From an uncultured Bacteroidales bacterium (GTDB taxonomy: Bacteria > Bacteroidota > Bacteroidia > Bacteroidales > F082): a stretch of 64,000 nt of DNA. The stretch lies in contig CAJOEZ010000006.1 of assembly GCA_905233685.1 (NCBI GenBank), positions 62,001 through 126,000 of the forward strand, written 5' to 3'. Both the position numbers and the translations under genes were made by a program. A model generated the notes under the pieces. The model did no database searches. It was not told where the DNA came from and saw only the letters and a program-made list of their open reading frames with translations. Numbering within the stretch: the stretch's first letter is position 1; every line of letters starts with the position of its first letter. Below, piece by piece: positions 32,997 through 42,075 of this stretch.

Positions 32997-35222
32997 TTAT
33001 TTTACATCAATTAGAATAAAGGCATTGTAATATTCGGGCAAGCCGTAGTTCGGCTCTGTCATCTCGGGAACGAGCAATACAGGGTCAAATTGTTCGGTAG
33101 GTTCTCGGTAGGTGTTGATTAGTTCCTCGCGTGCATGGAGGAAGGCGGTATGAATGTCTTCTGATTGAAGATACTTGTAAAAGGTTTGCATCAACAAGGA
33201 AGTGGCATCGTCATCCACGCTCCATAAACTGAGTATCATGCCTTTGACACCGGCATTCTTTAGGCTACGCTGCAAGCCATAGATGCCATCATCAGTCATG
33301 TAGCCTTGTGCGGTTTGGCAGGCGGAAAGCACGATGAGGTCAACGCCGGAGAAATCCATTTGAGCAATCTCGCGGGCCGAAAGAATACCGTCGTGCTGTG
33401 TTGCGTCAAAGTCATTGCTGTATAAAGCGGAAGTGGTACCCGCAAAGACGATTCCGCTTTGCGAAAGCGACTCGTCGTAACTGGCTGGCAGTAGGTCGGT
33501 GCCTTCCGGCGTTTCGCCAAGATAAAAACCGTGGGTAGCCAAATGAACAATTGCGTATTGTCCTATCATACAGGCAGCTCGTGTTTCGGTGGCAAGAGTA
33601 TCGGTCAGAAGGACGATGATAGAACTGTCGTATTCGTTACGAATGCCCTCGATTTCAGTTTTGGTACCGGGCAAGTTGCCAAACCTGAATTCCATGGTTT
33701 TCAGATGCCGGTAAGCCTGATCGTCGTTGGTGAATTGGGCTTCGTTGCCGTCATCAGCTGCTTGCGATGCTTTGAAGAAATCTATTCCGCCGCAAAGAAG
33801 CACCTTGCCACTGCGTTTTTTGTTTGGCTTGACGAGCAATTGTCGTGTGCTGGTCAAACGGTATAGGTTCTCGGTTTTTAATGAGGTCAAAGCTGGCAAC
33901 TTAGGCAACATGTATTCGATGGCCAATTCGTGGAAAAGGCCATCAGCGGCAAAATAGAGGCGTTGGGCGTCTTTGCCAATCGCGGTCAACAGTTCTGGAG
34001 TCCAGATGAGGCTGAAGTTGGTGGAATCGTTATAGAGTTCGTTTTTCATGTCCGAGCAGTCCGTGGTGACGGCATCGTACAAGTAATCGCCGTCGGTCAG
34101 CGTCAGGTTTTCAAGATCTTCTACGCTACGAATTTTAATAAATTGAGGCTCGCCTTTTTTCCTAAGTACCAAAGCTCCCATTTGTTTCTTGCCATATTTT
34201 TCGTATTGGATGAACTCCACGGCGCAGTCGGTGGGTTGCAGTTTTTTCTGTACTCGCTTCCACGTGAACGACTGCGGCTTGCCCGATTGGGCATATTCGA
34301 GCAACAGACTCTTGCCAAACAGTGTCACATCGTATAGGAAAGCGGGGTCGGTATCTTCTAACCTATAACAATCCACCACAAAGGGGCGGACACGCATCCA
34401 ATACTGTTCGCGGTCTTCGGGACTCATATCGCCAAGATGTAGCATGGCATCGGCTTTCTTCAAGGCGAAGTATTCTTTATAGCATTTCAAAGCCTCTTCT
34501 TTAGGGTTGGCCATGCCGGTGCCACCGCTTTCCTGTTGTAACATCAGTATCTTGGCCTTCTTTCGGAGGGCTTCTCCATAAGGTTCGCATTTCTTGTTAG
34601 GATAGCTGTTAATCACCAAATCAATGTCATTAAGGGCTTCCTTGAATTGACCGACGCGGGCTTTGCACATAGCCAATTGGGAGACGAAATCGAGGATGTC
34701 GTTTTCGGAACTGAGGGCCGAATGCATCCATTTCTCAGCCTCTTTCATCTCCGCATAAGCTTCCGTATAACGGCCTTGCTTGTAATAAAGTTGCGCCAAC
34801 TCTTCGTGCATGACGAAACGATAATAAAAAATGTCCTTACCCCAGGTTTCATGTCCAGGGTCTTCGACGAAAGCCACGGCTTCCTTGAAACACTTTTCGG
34901 CCAAGGCATACGAGCGCGAATCTTCGTCAGAGTTGAGGTAATGGTAGTCGCCATAGAGCTTGTAACATTTGACAAACAACAGAAGGCTGTCCTTGTCCTG
35001 TTGGGTGAGTATTCCCTCTTTGTCACTTTGGCTGATGGCAGCTTCGTAGGCGTCGATGATACGCTTGATTTGCGCCTTGTTGCCCACTTCAACATAGCTT
35101 TTTCGTCCTTCTTCGAGGAGCATTTCAAGGTGGGCAATGGTTGTGTTCTTGTAGGATTGCGCAATCAAGGGACTGACTGCCAAGCTGAGCAGAAATAATA
35201 ATGTTATAGATCTGGTTTTCAT
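32997..35222 (-). CDS. Exported TPR-CHAT caspase-like protease
   Basis: A 741-residue protein with a signal peptide (MKTRSITLLFLLSLAVSPLIAQ), a TPR-like helical half (about 25-270) and a C-terminal CHAT domain, a caspase-HetF relative. The catalytic dyad is visible: His564 in VHLATHGFY and Cys635 in LIVLSACQTAQG. The usual DDATSLLM and AF-x-x-ARE-x-L segments follow. CHAT proteases cut specific partners, as in Craspase. Most bacterial CHAT proteins lack a signal peptide, so an exported one is unusual and places the cleavage in the periplasm. It starts 4 nt after the TIR-TM gene. Confidence 0.85.
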   Translation of the reverse strand: MKTRSITLLFLLSLAVSPLIAQSYKNTTIAHLEMLLEEGRKSYVEVGNKAQIKRIIDAYEAAISQSDKEGILTQQDKDSLLLFVKCYKLYGDYHYLNSDEDSRSYALAEKCFKEAVAFVEDPGHETWGKDIFYYRFVMHEELAQLYYKQGRYTEAYAEMKEAEKWMHSALSSENDILDFVSQLAMCKARVGQFKEALNDIDLVINSYPNKKCEPYGEALRKKAKILMLQQESGGTGMANPKEEALKCYKEYFALKKADAMLHLGDMSPEDREQYWMRVRPFVVDCYRLEDTDPAFLYDVTLFGKSLLLEYAQSGKPQSFTWKRVQKKLQPTDCAVEFIQYEKYGKKQMGALVLRKKGEPQFIKIRSVEDLENLTLTDGDYLYDAVTTDCSDMKNELYNDSTNFSLIWTPELLTAIGKDAQRLYFAADGLFHELAIEYMLPKLPALTSLKTENLYRLTSTRQLLVKPNKKRSGKVLLCGGIDFFKASQAADDGNEAQFTNDDQAYRHLKTMEFRFGNLPGTKTEIEGIRNEYDSSIIVLLTDTLATETRAACMIGQYAIVHLATHGFYLGETPEGTDLLPASYDESLSQSGIVFAGTTSALYSNDFDATQHDGILSAREIAQMDFSGVDLIVLSACQTAQGYMTDDGIYGLQRSLKNAGVKGMILSLWSVDDDATSLLMQTFYKYLQSEDIHTAFLHAREELINTYREPTEQFDPVLLVPEMTEPNYGLPEYYNAFILIDVK

Positions 35223-35226
35223 ATAC

Positions 35227-36387
35227 TTAGTGTTTAATTAATAATACATCGTTAGGACCGCAGGGCATATATATGATATTACTTTCAAAGTCGACTATTG
35301 GAGATGTAACATTATATGCAACTCTTTGTTGTTGCAATGGAATGTTAATTTCAAAGAAGCCGTTGGAGTCTGTTAGTCCACGAACTATTTCGCGGTAATC
35401 ATGATTCTCGTCTTGGTCGGAAATGATGATTTCACAATTTGGAACAAGTGATTCGTTTTCGGTGTCCCATAGACTGAAACAAATGCGGCCGTAAATTTCA
35501 GGATTTCGTTTGATATTGAGCGATGTTGTCTCGGAAAGCGGCATGATAGTGTCTATGTCAAAAAAGCTTTTGAATGAGACCTTGATGCCTACATCTTGAC
35601 CAAGTCGATGGCGTGGGATTCTTTTAAAAAATGCTTTTCCCCTTTGTAGGCAGATAGTGTCAGTTAAGACTTCACTATCAAGGTATAAAGTGACTACACC
35701 ATCATCAGAAGGCAAGTTCTTGTTTTCAGTAATGTCATTTACCTTAATTTCAGCCGTTATTGGGACAAATTGTCTAATAGTGTAAGTCCATATGGTAACC
35801 ATAGCCAAACCTCCTAATGTCCAAACTGAAGTTTTTCTGACCAGCATTCGCTTGTGCCGCTGCCAAATGGTGTCGAACTCGACATTGAGCAGTTTAGAGA
35901 TGAGCTGTACATAGGCCCGTTCTTTGTTGAGCCACGGCTGGCGGTAAATCTTCTCATGAATATTGGCTCCAAGGATTTCGGGCAATCCGAGTTGATCAAT
36001 GACTGGGTTGAAACATTCCGTGTCGGGATTGCCACTGTGGGGCGTGCCTTCCACGATGAAGAAATGGATGTTTTTAGTGCGTCCGAGGCTATGGAAAAAC
36101 TCGATTTCCTTGCCCACCCATTCGGATTGCGCCGAGTTGGGCGAACAGATGACGATAAGGTTTTTCGAGGCTCTCAGCCTTTCCTGCAATTCTTCGGTAA
36201 GCCCGCCTGGCTGAATATCGGTTGGGGCAAAAAACACGGGCTTGATGGGCGTCCGTTTCCATCCATGCTCACTACACAATGTGGCGGGCATCCGGTAATG
36301 TTCCAGCTTCTTTTGCAGCTTCTTACCCCAAGCAGTGTCCTTCGAGCTGTAGCTGATGAAGGCGAAGTATTTAAAGGAGTTAGTCAT
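35227..36387 (-). CDS. TIR - membrane helix - periplasmic Ig-like protein
   Basis: The 386-residue protein begins with a TIR domain: KYFAFISYSSKDTAWGKKLQ, VFFAPTDIQPGGL, NLIVICSPNSAQSEWVGKEIEFF with a candidate NADase glutamate. A membrane helix (about 196-215, SVWTLGGLAMVTIWTY) follows a basic stretch, and the C-terminal 165 residues look like beta-sandwich (carboxypeptidase-regulatory-like) domains outside the membrane. The TIR is therefore cytosolic. Its TIR half is close to that of the paralogue at 52468-53604, while the outer halves differ. Overlaps the TPR gene by 8 nt. Confidence 0.8.
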   Translation of the reverse strand: MTNSFKYFAFISYSSKDTAWGKKLQKKLEHYRMPATLCSEHGWKRTPIKPVFFAPTDIQPGGLTEELQERLRASKNLIVICSPNSAQSEWVGKEIEFFHSLGRTKNIHFFIVEGTPHSGNPDTECFNPVIDQLGLPEILGANIHEKIYRQPWLNKERAYVQLISKLLNVEFDTIWQRHKRMLVRKTSVWTLGGLAMVTIWTYTIRQFVPITAEIKVNDITENKNLPSDDGVVTLYLDSEVLTDTICLQRGKAFFKRIPRHRLGQDVGIKVSFKSFFDIDTIMPLSETTSLNIKRNPEIYGRICFSLWDTENESLVPNCEIIISDQDENHDYREIVRGLTDSNGFFEINIPLQQQRVAYNVTSPIVDFESNIIYMPCGPNDVLLIKH

Positions 36388-39300
36388 TTTCTTTAGGTTT
36401 TATTTTACTTTCGATTTCAGCTATTTTTTGTTTGGTCTTGAGGGTGCTTTGACCTTCAGCTCCAAATAATTGTACTTTGATTTGATAAGATTTGTTGAAA
36501 CATTCAAGAGCTTTTTCGTAATTGACCAGTTTGTTGTATGTGTTTCCAAGGTTTTCGTATTCTATGGCAACCTCGGAATGGTTTTCTCCATAAATGGATT
36601 TCTTAATGCTCAAGGATTTTCTAAATGATTCCAAAGCATCCTCGTAATTGTCCAACCTGTAATAAGCTATTCCAATTTTGTTGTACCTTAATGCAACGTC
36701 GGTATGGCTTTCTCCTAAATTGGTGATTTGGAGGGGAAGGGCTTTATTATAGTATTCTAAAGCCATGCCGTAGTTGCCTTGACTGCTATACGAATCTCCG
36801 ACATTATTGTAATATGTGGCCATCTTGTAATGATTTTCTCCATAGACAGATTTGTATATTTCCAAAGCTTTCTTGAAAGATTCCAATGCCTTGTCGTAGT
36901 TTTTCATCCTATAATATATTATTCCAATTTTGTTATGTATAAAAGCGACATCAATATGATTTTCGCCTAAATTGGCAGTCTTAATCAGAAGTGTTTTGCT
37001 GTAGTATTCCAAAGCCTTTTCGTAATTGCCTTGTCTTAAGAATGTTTCTGCCACATTGCTATATGCGATGCCGATATCGGAATGATTCTCGTCGTATAAG
37101 GATTTGTATATTTCCAAGGCTTTGATAAAAGGCTCTAATGCTTGGTCGTTTTTTCCCAAATTCAAGTATGCTATTCCAATCTTGTTATACCTTAGAGCGA
37201 CATCAACATGGTTTTCACCTAAGTTGGCAATCTCAATAGGTAGTGCTTTATTATGGTATTCCAAAGCTTTATTGTAGTCGTTAAGGTTTTCATATACAGA
37301 TGCGATGTTGTCGTATTCGAAAGCAACATGGGGATGAATCGTATCTAATACGGATTTGTAAATTAATAAAGCTTTATTATAAAACTTTAATGCGTTTTCG
37401 TTATTGTTCTGATGGTAATATACAGAGCCAATATTGTTATAACTTAGAGCAACAGCCGTATGGTTTTCTCCAAAAAAGGATAGTTGGATAGACAAGGCTT
37501 TGTTGAAATAGAAGAGTGCTTGGTCATAATTACATTGCTTCAAATAAATGTTTCCGATATTATTGTATGCTAAAGCAACAGCGCTGTGTTGCTCTCCGAA
37601 AGAGATTTGGTCGATTTTTAATGCTTTGTCATAATACTCCAACGCTGAGTCATAGTTGCCTTGTTCGAAATAAATCTTCCCAATATTGTTATATGTAGTA
37701 GCGACATCGGGGTGATTCTCTCCAAGGTTGGCAGTTTTGATATTTAGAGCTTTATTGTTGTATTCCTGAGCTTTTTCATATAGCCCTTGATTTTCGTAAA
37801 CTAATGCGATGTTGTTGTATGCTTTCGCGACATTTGGGTGGTATTCTCCAAGAGTTAAGTTCCAAATCTTCGCTGCTTTTTCACAATACTCCAATGCTTT
37901 TTCATAATCTCCATTACTTAAGTAAGTTGACCCAATATTGTTGTAGCTTAAGCCAATGCTAGAATGTTTCTCGCCATAAATGTTTTTTTGTATTTCTAAT
38001 GCTTTGTTATAATAATACAAAGCTTTGTCATAATCGTTTAGTTGACTATAAACTGTTCCAATATTACTGAGTGTGGTAGCAGTCATTGGGTGGTTTTCTC
38101 CTACACTTGATTTCAAAGTACCTAAAGCTTTATTATAGTTTTTAAGAGCTTCCTCATAATTATCTATTGCACTATAGATTGCTCCAATGTTATTATATTC
38201 GAATGCTACTTTAGGATAGCTTTCTCCTAAATCAGCTATTAGCGAGGGTAGGGAATTGTTGTAGATCTGTAAAGCCCTTTCATAATCACCTTGATGGCAA
38301 TACGCTGCTCCGATATTGTTATCAATGAGATGGATTAAAGGTTTGTTGACTTGTTCTTTACCATAACAAGCGTTTTGAGCCATGTTGAAGAACTCAAGAG
38401 CTTTTACATAGTCTCCAAGGTGCAAGTAAATCATCCCAATATTGTTGTAACTGTATGCAATGGTGGAATGGTCTTCCCCGAAAATGGATTTTATCATTCT
38501 CAAAGATTCTTCCAAATTCTCCATGGCTTTATCATAATTGCCTGTATAAATGAGCGTTATTCCAATATTGTTGCGACATAGGGCTGCCCACTCGCTATTT
38601 TCCCCATATTGGGAAAGTGCTTGTTTCAATGCTTCTTGATAATAGTTTAAGGATTTCGAATAGTCGGCGAGATAATCGCAGATAAACATACCCGCCTCAT
38701 ATCGCCACTGTACATTGGTGGTGTCCAATCTTGCCCTCAATTCCAAATAATGAGCTGCAGAATCATTTTGATATTGCGCCGCAAAGGTCTCGTAATAGCT
38801 GTAGCAACGTCTGGCCAGTTCCTCCTTGTCAACGGCATGAACCGCCTTTGCTTTGCCTAATTGTTCTTCCTGTTCTTGGATGGCTTGTTCTTCACGCAGG
38901 TATTCCTTCACTTGCTCGTTAGGGTTACCACGGCTTTTCAAAAGCGAGTCGGCTTTCACCAATTCGCCGTTCTCAATGCAATAGGAAACTTGTCGGTAAA
39001 ACTCGTCCAATTGGTCGTAGTCCAATTCGGAATAGCGTTTCGCCATGTCGGAGATCAGCTTTTCGTTGTTTTCCTGGTCTTGGTAGAGTTTCTGTAACGA
39101 CTGTCGGTATTCTTCATCAGAGATTTTCCGCTGTTCTTTCAAAGCTTCAATCTCGTCCTCTCGTTCATGAAGCTGTTTTTCAAGGTTCCTTCTTATTTTT
39201 CGTTCAGCTACCAACTTGTCTTGCTCCTGCTTTTCTGGTGTCTCCATCACCAAATAAATAGGGTTTGAGGAGTGTTTGTAAGTCCTCGGGCAGGCATCCA

Positions 39301-39565
39301 TATCCACCAATTGGTAGCCTTTCTTTCTTACCGAATCGAGGTGGAATTGTGTTTCAGGCATGGGAAAAGAAAAGGCGCCATCGTCGGTTTTTACTAATAC
39401 GGTGGTTCGCCCTCGTATGGAAACAGTAGCTCCTTTCAATCCTTGGCCAGGCACGTGTTTGCCGTCCACCATACGGCCTTTGGTCTTCACATAGCCTTGC
39501 TGGGTCTGGGCGAAACTCATTGTTGCAATGAGCAAAACCAATAATAAACACAACAACTTTTTCAA
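36380..39565 (-). CDS. Secreted TPR protein, 17 kinesin-light-chain-type repeats
   Basis: A 1061-residue exported protein (signal ending in ATMSFAQ). First comes a conserved beta domain (GYVKTKGRMVDGKHVPGQG to METPEK, carboxypeptidase-regulatory-like), then a charged coiled coil (RKIRRNLEKQLHEREDEIE...), a helical linker, and from about residue 325 seventeen repeats of about 42 residues, each with YNNIG-x-x-Y and ALEYYNKAL. These are long TPRs like kinesin light chain, good for ordered protein binding. A 17-residue tail (EIESKIKPKEND) ends it. It has its own promoter, and the TIR-TM gene overlaps its stop. Four paralogues lie in the locus. Confidence 0.85.
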   Translation of the reverse strand: MKKLLCLLLVLLIATMSFAQTQQGYVKTKGRMVDGKHVPGQGLKGATVSIRGRTTVLVKTDDGAFSFPMPETQFHLDSVRKKGYQLVDMDACPRTYKHSSNPIYLVMETPEKQEQDKLVAERKIRRNLEKQLHEREDEIEALKEQRKISDEEYRQSLQKLYQDQENNEKLISDMAKRYSELDYDQLDEFYRQVSYCIENGELVKADSLLKSRGNPNEQVKEYLREEQAIQEQEEQLGKAKAVHAVDKEELARRCYSYYETFAAQYQNDSAAHYLELRARLDTTNVQWRYEAGMFICDYLADYSKSLNYYQEALKQALSQYGENSEWAALCRNNIGITLIYTGNYDKAMENLEESLRMIKSIFGEDHSTIAYSYNNIGMIYLHLGDYVKALEFFNMAQNACYGKEQVNKPLIHLIDNNIGAAYCHQGDYERALQIYNNSLPSLIADLGESYPKVAFEYNNIGAIYSAIDNYEEALKNYNKALGTLKSSVGENHPMTATTLSNIGTVYSQLNDYDKALYYYNKALEIQKNIYGEKHSSIGLSYNNIGSTYLSNGDYEKALEYCEKAAKIWNLTLGEYHPNVAKAYNNIALVYENQGLYEKAQEYNNKALNIKTANLGENHPDVATTYNNIGKIYFEQGNYDSALEYYDKALKIDQISFGEQHSAVALAYNNIGNIYLKQCNYDQALFYFNKALSIQLSFFGENHTAVALSYNNIGSVYYHQNNNENALKFYNKALLIYKSVLDTIHPHVAFEYDNIASVYENLNDYNKALEYHNKALPIEIANLGENHVDVALRYNKIGIAYLNLGKNDQALEPFIKALEIYKSLYDENHSDIGIAYSNVAETFLRQGNYEKALEYYSKTLLIKTANLGENHIDVAFIHNKIGIIYYRMKNYDKALESFKKALEIYKSVYGENHYKMATYYNNVGDSYSSQGNYGMALEYYNKALPLQITNLGESHTDVALRYNKIGIAYYRLDNYEDALESFRKSLSIKKSIYGENHSEVAIEYENLGNTYNKLVNYEKALECFNKSYQIKVQLFGAEGQSTLKTKQKIAEIESKIKPKEND
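36470..38625 (-). repeat. TPR-coding tandem array (17 units of about 126 nt)
   Basis: YNNIG-x-x-Y recurs every 42 codons. Several units are near-copies (for example KTANLGENHPDVA and KTANLGENHIDVA, IYKSVYGENH and IYKSLYDENH), pointing to unit-level duplication. The array is clearly more AT-rich than the gene's own N-terminal third. Confidence 0.75.
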
Positions 39566-39593
39566 GACGAATAGTTCTTAATGATAGTGGCTG

Positions 39594-39601
39594 CAAAAAT
39601 A
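39594..39601 (-). promoter_or_regulatory. -7 element TATTTTTG for the 17-repeat TPR gene
   Basis: Exact minus-strand TAnnTTTG followed by CAGCC, 29 nt before the ATG. Just upstream is a terminator, so a new transcription unit (TPR-TIR-CHAT...) begins here. Confidence 0.6.
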
Positions 39602-39625
39602 ATAGAAAAAAAGGAAACAATCAAG

Positions 39626-39654
39626 AAAAACGGGCAGGCAAACATATCTGCCCG
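39626..39654 (-). terminator. Terminator after the second PPC-like gene
   Basis: CGGGCAG/CTGCCCG stem with a 10-nt loop and a TTTTTC tail on the minus strand. It divides the 30-kb locus into at least two transcription units. Confidence 0.7.
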
Positions 39655-39684
39655 CCCATTAAGTGTAAGATGAAAAAGCTTGGG

Positions 39685-40362
39685 TTAGTTGGTGATTAAT
39701 GAATAGTAGTTGCAAACGATCCCACGATTCTTGATTTTTACACAGAAATAACCAGTTCGTCTGGGGGTGAAGCTGCAAGTACAATGGTCAGAATAATTGG
39801 TGTCCGATGTAATCAGGTTGCCGTTTTCGTCAAAGATGTAAAGATCCAAGTCCGTGTCTCCGTCACCACTAACGACAACATATGCAGCTTCCCCGCCACG
39901 GAATCTGATTCTCCAGATGTCTGTGGATTTGGCACGGACACGGGCATAGTGAGAAACTGGGCCTTCTGCTGCTCCGCGTGTTGTGCCTTTGCAGTCTTTG
40001 ATGAGGGCAAGCAAGATCTTGTTCCCATCAGCGTAGGTTGTGGCATCGGCGAGCAGTTGTTCTTCGCTTAAAATGGGACGTTCGGTTTTGCTGATTCGGT
40101 CGGAAACAGGGGCGTCTTGGGTTTCGGTCTTCTCTCCGTCTAAAGCGGGTTGCACATTCAACTGCTGGTAAATTTGAACGGCTTGGATGAGAGGAAGGGC
40201 AGTTTGGGTTTCATAACCATACTTCACCAAATATCCAGCAAGAGCCAGTTGCTCGGCTTGACGTGGTATTGTTTTGGCTTCTTCCGCAGCAGGATTGGTT
40301 TGTGCGAATGTGCTAGCACTGATGAGCAATGCAGCTCCAAATAATAATAACTTTTTAAACAT
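39685..40362 (-). CDS. Secreted PPC-like protein (copy B)
   Basis: A 225-residue exported protein (signal ending in ASTFAQ). A helical N-terminal half (LALAGYLVKYGYETQTALPLIQAVQIYQ) is followed by a C-terminal beta-sandwich resembling the bacterial pre-peptidase C-terminal (PPC) domain: GGEAAYVVVSGDGDTDLDLYIFDE...NYSDHCTCSFTPRRTGYFCVKIKNRG. PPC domains help secretion or bind ligands next to proteases. It is a clear paralogue of 41395-42063, and each precedes a TPR gene, indicating module duplication. Confidence 0.68.
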   Translation of the reverse strand: MFKKLLLFGAALLISASTFAQTNPAAEEAKTIPRQAEQLALAGYLVKYGYETQTALPLIQAVQIYQQLNVQPALDGEKTETQDAPVSDRISKTERPILSEEQLLADATTYADGNKILLALIKDCKGTTRGAAEGPVSHYARVRAKSTDIWRIRFRGGEAAYVVVSGDGDTDLDLYIFDENGNLITSDTNYSDHCTCSFTPRRTGYFCVKIKNRGIVCNYYSLITN

Positions 40363-40402
40363 AATGATACATCTTGGGAATTATGTGATTAAATGATAAT
40401 GA

Positions 40403-40450
40403 TTAAGTCGAACTCTTGGATAAGGCGAAGTATTTGAAGGGGCTATTCAT
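40403..40450 (-). pseudogene. 16-codon fossil of a TIR-TM gene
   Basis: Directly after the decayed TPR gene an ATG opens a frame reading MNSPFKYFALSKSST and stop. Its first nine residues copy the start of the two intact TIR genes (MTNSFKYFAF, MTAPFKHFAF), and SKSST resembles the end of ISYSSKDT. The start overlaps the remnant TPR tail, as in the intact TPR-TIR pair. An internal deletion seems to have removed the rest. Too short for the ORF track. Confidence 0.65.
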
Positions 40451-40507
40451 TTCCTTGTTCTTTTAGTTTGGTTTGGATTTCTTCAATACTCTTTTTTAGT
40501 TTAAATT
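40443..40507 (-). pseudogene. Detached C-terminal tail of the decayed TPR gene
   Basis: One frame off the stop of the truncated gene, the sequence reads KKSIEEIQTKLKEQGNE and stop, matching the last residues of intact paralogues (EIQSKLKEQENQPNE, EIESKIKPKEND). The whole repeat array has been lost between the N-terminal part and this tail, with a frameshift at the join. Confidence 0.7.
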
Positions 40508-41374
40508 TTCTTGCCACTCCGCATTAGTAGTATCCAAACTCGCCCTCAATTCTAAATAATGTGCTGCAGAATCATTTTGATATTGCGAAGCAAAAGTCTC
40601 GTAATAGCTGTAGCAACGTCTGGCCAGTTCCTCCTTGTCAGCGGCATGAACTGCTTTTGCTTTGCCTAATTGTTCTTCTTGTTCTTGGATGACTTGCTCT
40701 TCCTGCAGGTGTTCCTTCACTTGCTCGTTAGGGTTGCCACGGATTCTCAAAAGCGAGTCGGCTTTCACCAATTCGCCGTTCTCAATGCAATAGGAAACTT
40801 GTCGGTAAAACTCGTCCAATTGTTCATAGTCCAATTCGGAATAGCGTTTCGCCATGTCGGAAATTAGCTTCTCGTTGTTGTCCTGGTCGGCATAGATTTT
40901 CTGCATGGCTTTTTGGTATTCTTCCAAAGTGATTTTATGGGATTCCTTGAGGGCTTCCAACTCTTTCTCTCGTTGAAGGAGCTGGTTGGTGAGAGTGCGC
41001 CGGATTTTTTGTTGGGAATCTAATAGGTCCTGAAGCTGTTTTTCAGGTGTTTCCATTATGATATATAATGGGTTAGAGGAATGTTTATAAGTCCTATAAC
41101 AGGCATCCATATCCACCAATTGGTAACCTTTCTTTCTAACGGAATCGATGCGAAATTGCGGTTCAGGCACGGGAAAGGAAAACGCACCGTCGTCAGTTTT
41201 TACTAACATGGTGGTTCGTCCTTGTATGGAAACAGTGGCTCCCTTTAAGCCTTGGCCAGGCACGTGTTTGCCGTCTATCATGCGGCCTTTGGTTTTTACA
41301 TAGCCTTGCTGGGTTTGGGCAAAACTCACCATGGCAACAAGTGAGCAGACGAATAATAGCAGTCCTTTCTTCAT
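40496..41374 (-). CDS. TPR-family paralogue lacking all repeats (internal deletion)
   Basis: A 292-residue exported protein with the family's signal peptide (start at ATG 41374; the track's 41383 adds three residues), conserved beta domain, coiled coil and linker, nearly the same as residues 1-300 of the 17-repeat protein. It stops at ASLDTTNAEWQENLN, exactly where the repeats begin in paralogues. The C-terminal tail persists out of frame just downstream. It could still work as a short scaffold or decoy, since the remaining reading frame is intact. Confidence 0.75.
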   Translation of the reverse strand: MKKGLLLFVCSLVAMVSFAQTQQGYVKTKGRMIDGKHVPGQGLKGATVSIQGRTTMLVKTDDGAFSFPVPEPQFRIDSVRKKGYQLVDMDACYRTYKHSSNPLYIIMETPEKQLQDLLDSQQKIRRTLTNQLLQREKELEALKESHKITLEEYQKAMQKIYADQDNNEKLISDMAKRYSELDYEQLDEFYRQVSYCIENGELVKADSLLRIRGNPNEQVKEHLQEEQVIQEQEEQLGKAKAVHAADKEELARRCYSYYETFASQYQNDSAAHYLELRASLDTTNAEWQENLN

Positions 41375-41394
41375 AATTAACATGATTCAAATGG

Positions 41395-42063
41395 TTAATA
41401 TACCGTCAAACTATAGTTATTAGTCACAGAGCCTCGGTTCACAATCTTGACAACGATGGTGGAGAGTTCTTCAAAGACGGTCAGGCCGCATTGGTCGCTG
41501 GCGGAAGTGTTTTTGTCAATCTCGCGGCCTTCCAGGTCGTAGAGATAGAGGTCGAGGTCGGAGCTGCCGTCACCGCTCAGGTGGACGAAGGAGTGCTTGC
41601 CTCCGCTGAGGGGCACCGTCCATATATGCGTTTTATGCGGAGCGATGTAGTCGTAATGGGAGTAAAAGGTCTTCATAGGCTTTCGGCTCGTTTTTCGGCA
41701 GCCGTTAATCAGGCTTGTCAATGCCGGGTCGCCTTTGGCGAATTGGGTGGCATCGGCCAGCAATTGTTCTTGGGTGCGGGCGGGATGATTGGCTATGGTT
41801 TCTTCCTCCTCGCCTTCGCCTTCAATAACGGGTTTCAAGCCGTCCGTGGCAGGTTGCAGGTTTAGCTCCTGGTAGATTTTCACCGCCTGGATGAGTGGCA
41901 GGGCATCCTCTGTCTCGTAGCCATAGTTCACCAAAAGACCCGCTAAAGTGAGCCTTTCCATGATTTTTGAGGTCGTTTCATCCTTCGCCGCAGGGATGGT
42001 GTCTTGCGCGAAAGAGTTTGCGCTGATGAGCAAGAATGCTCCTAAAATGATTCTTTTGAACAT
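41395..42063 (-). CDS. Secreted PPC-like protein (copy A)
   Basis: A 222-residue exported paralogue of 39685-40362: signal ending in ANSFAQ, helical part LTLAGLLVNYGYETEDALPLIQAVKIYQ, an acidic insert (EGEGEEEE), and the PPC-like sandwich GGKHSFVHLSGDGSSDLDLYLYD...VVKIVNRGSVTNNYSL. It lies 13 nt after the preceding secreted-protein gene and 20 nt before the truncated TPR gene. Confidence 0.68.
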   Translation of the reverse strand: MFKRIILGAFLLISANSFAQDTIPAAKDETTSKIMERLTLAGLLVNYGYETEDALPLIQAVKIYQELNLQPATDGLKPVIEGEGEEEETIANHPARTQEQLLADATQFAKGDPALTSLINGCRKTSRKPMKTFYSHYDYIAPHKTHIWTVPLSGGKHSFVHLSGDGSSDLDLYLYDLEGREIDKNTSASDQCGLTVFEELSTIVVKIVNRGSVTNNYSLTVY

Positions 42064-42075
42064 GCTATTGAGATT

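Noticed and set aside
36470-38625. Regular 126-nt periodicity suggesting a CRISPR or satellite array
   Set aside because: The repeats keep one open reading frame with the TPR consensus; no conserved identical repeat with variable spacers.
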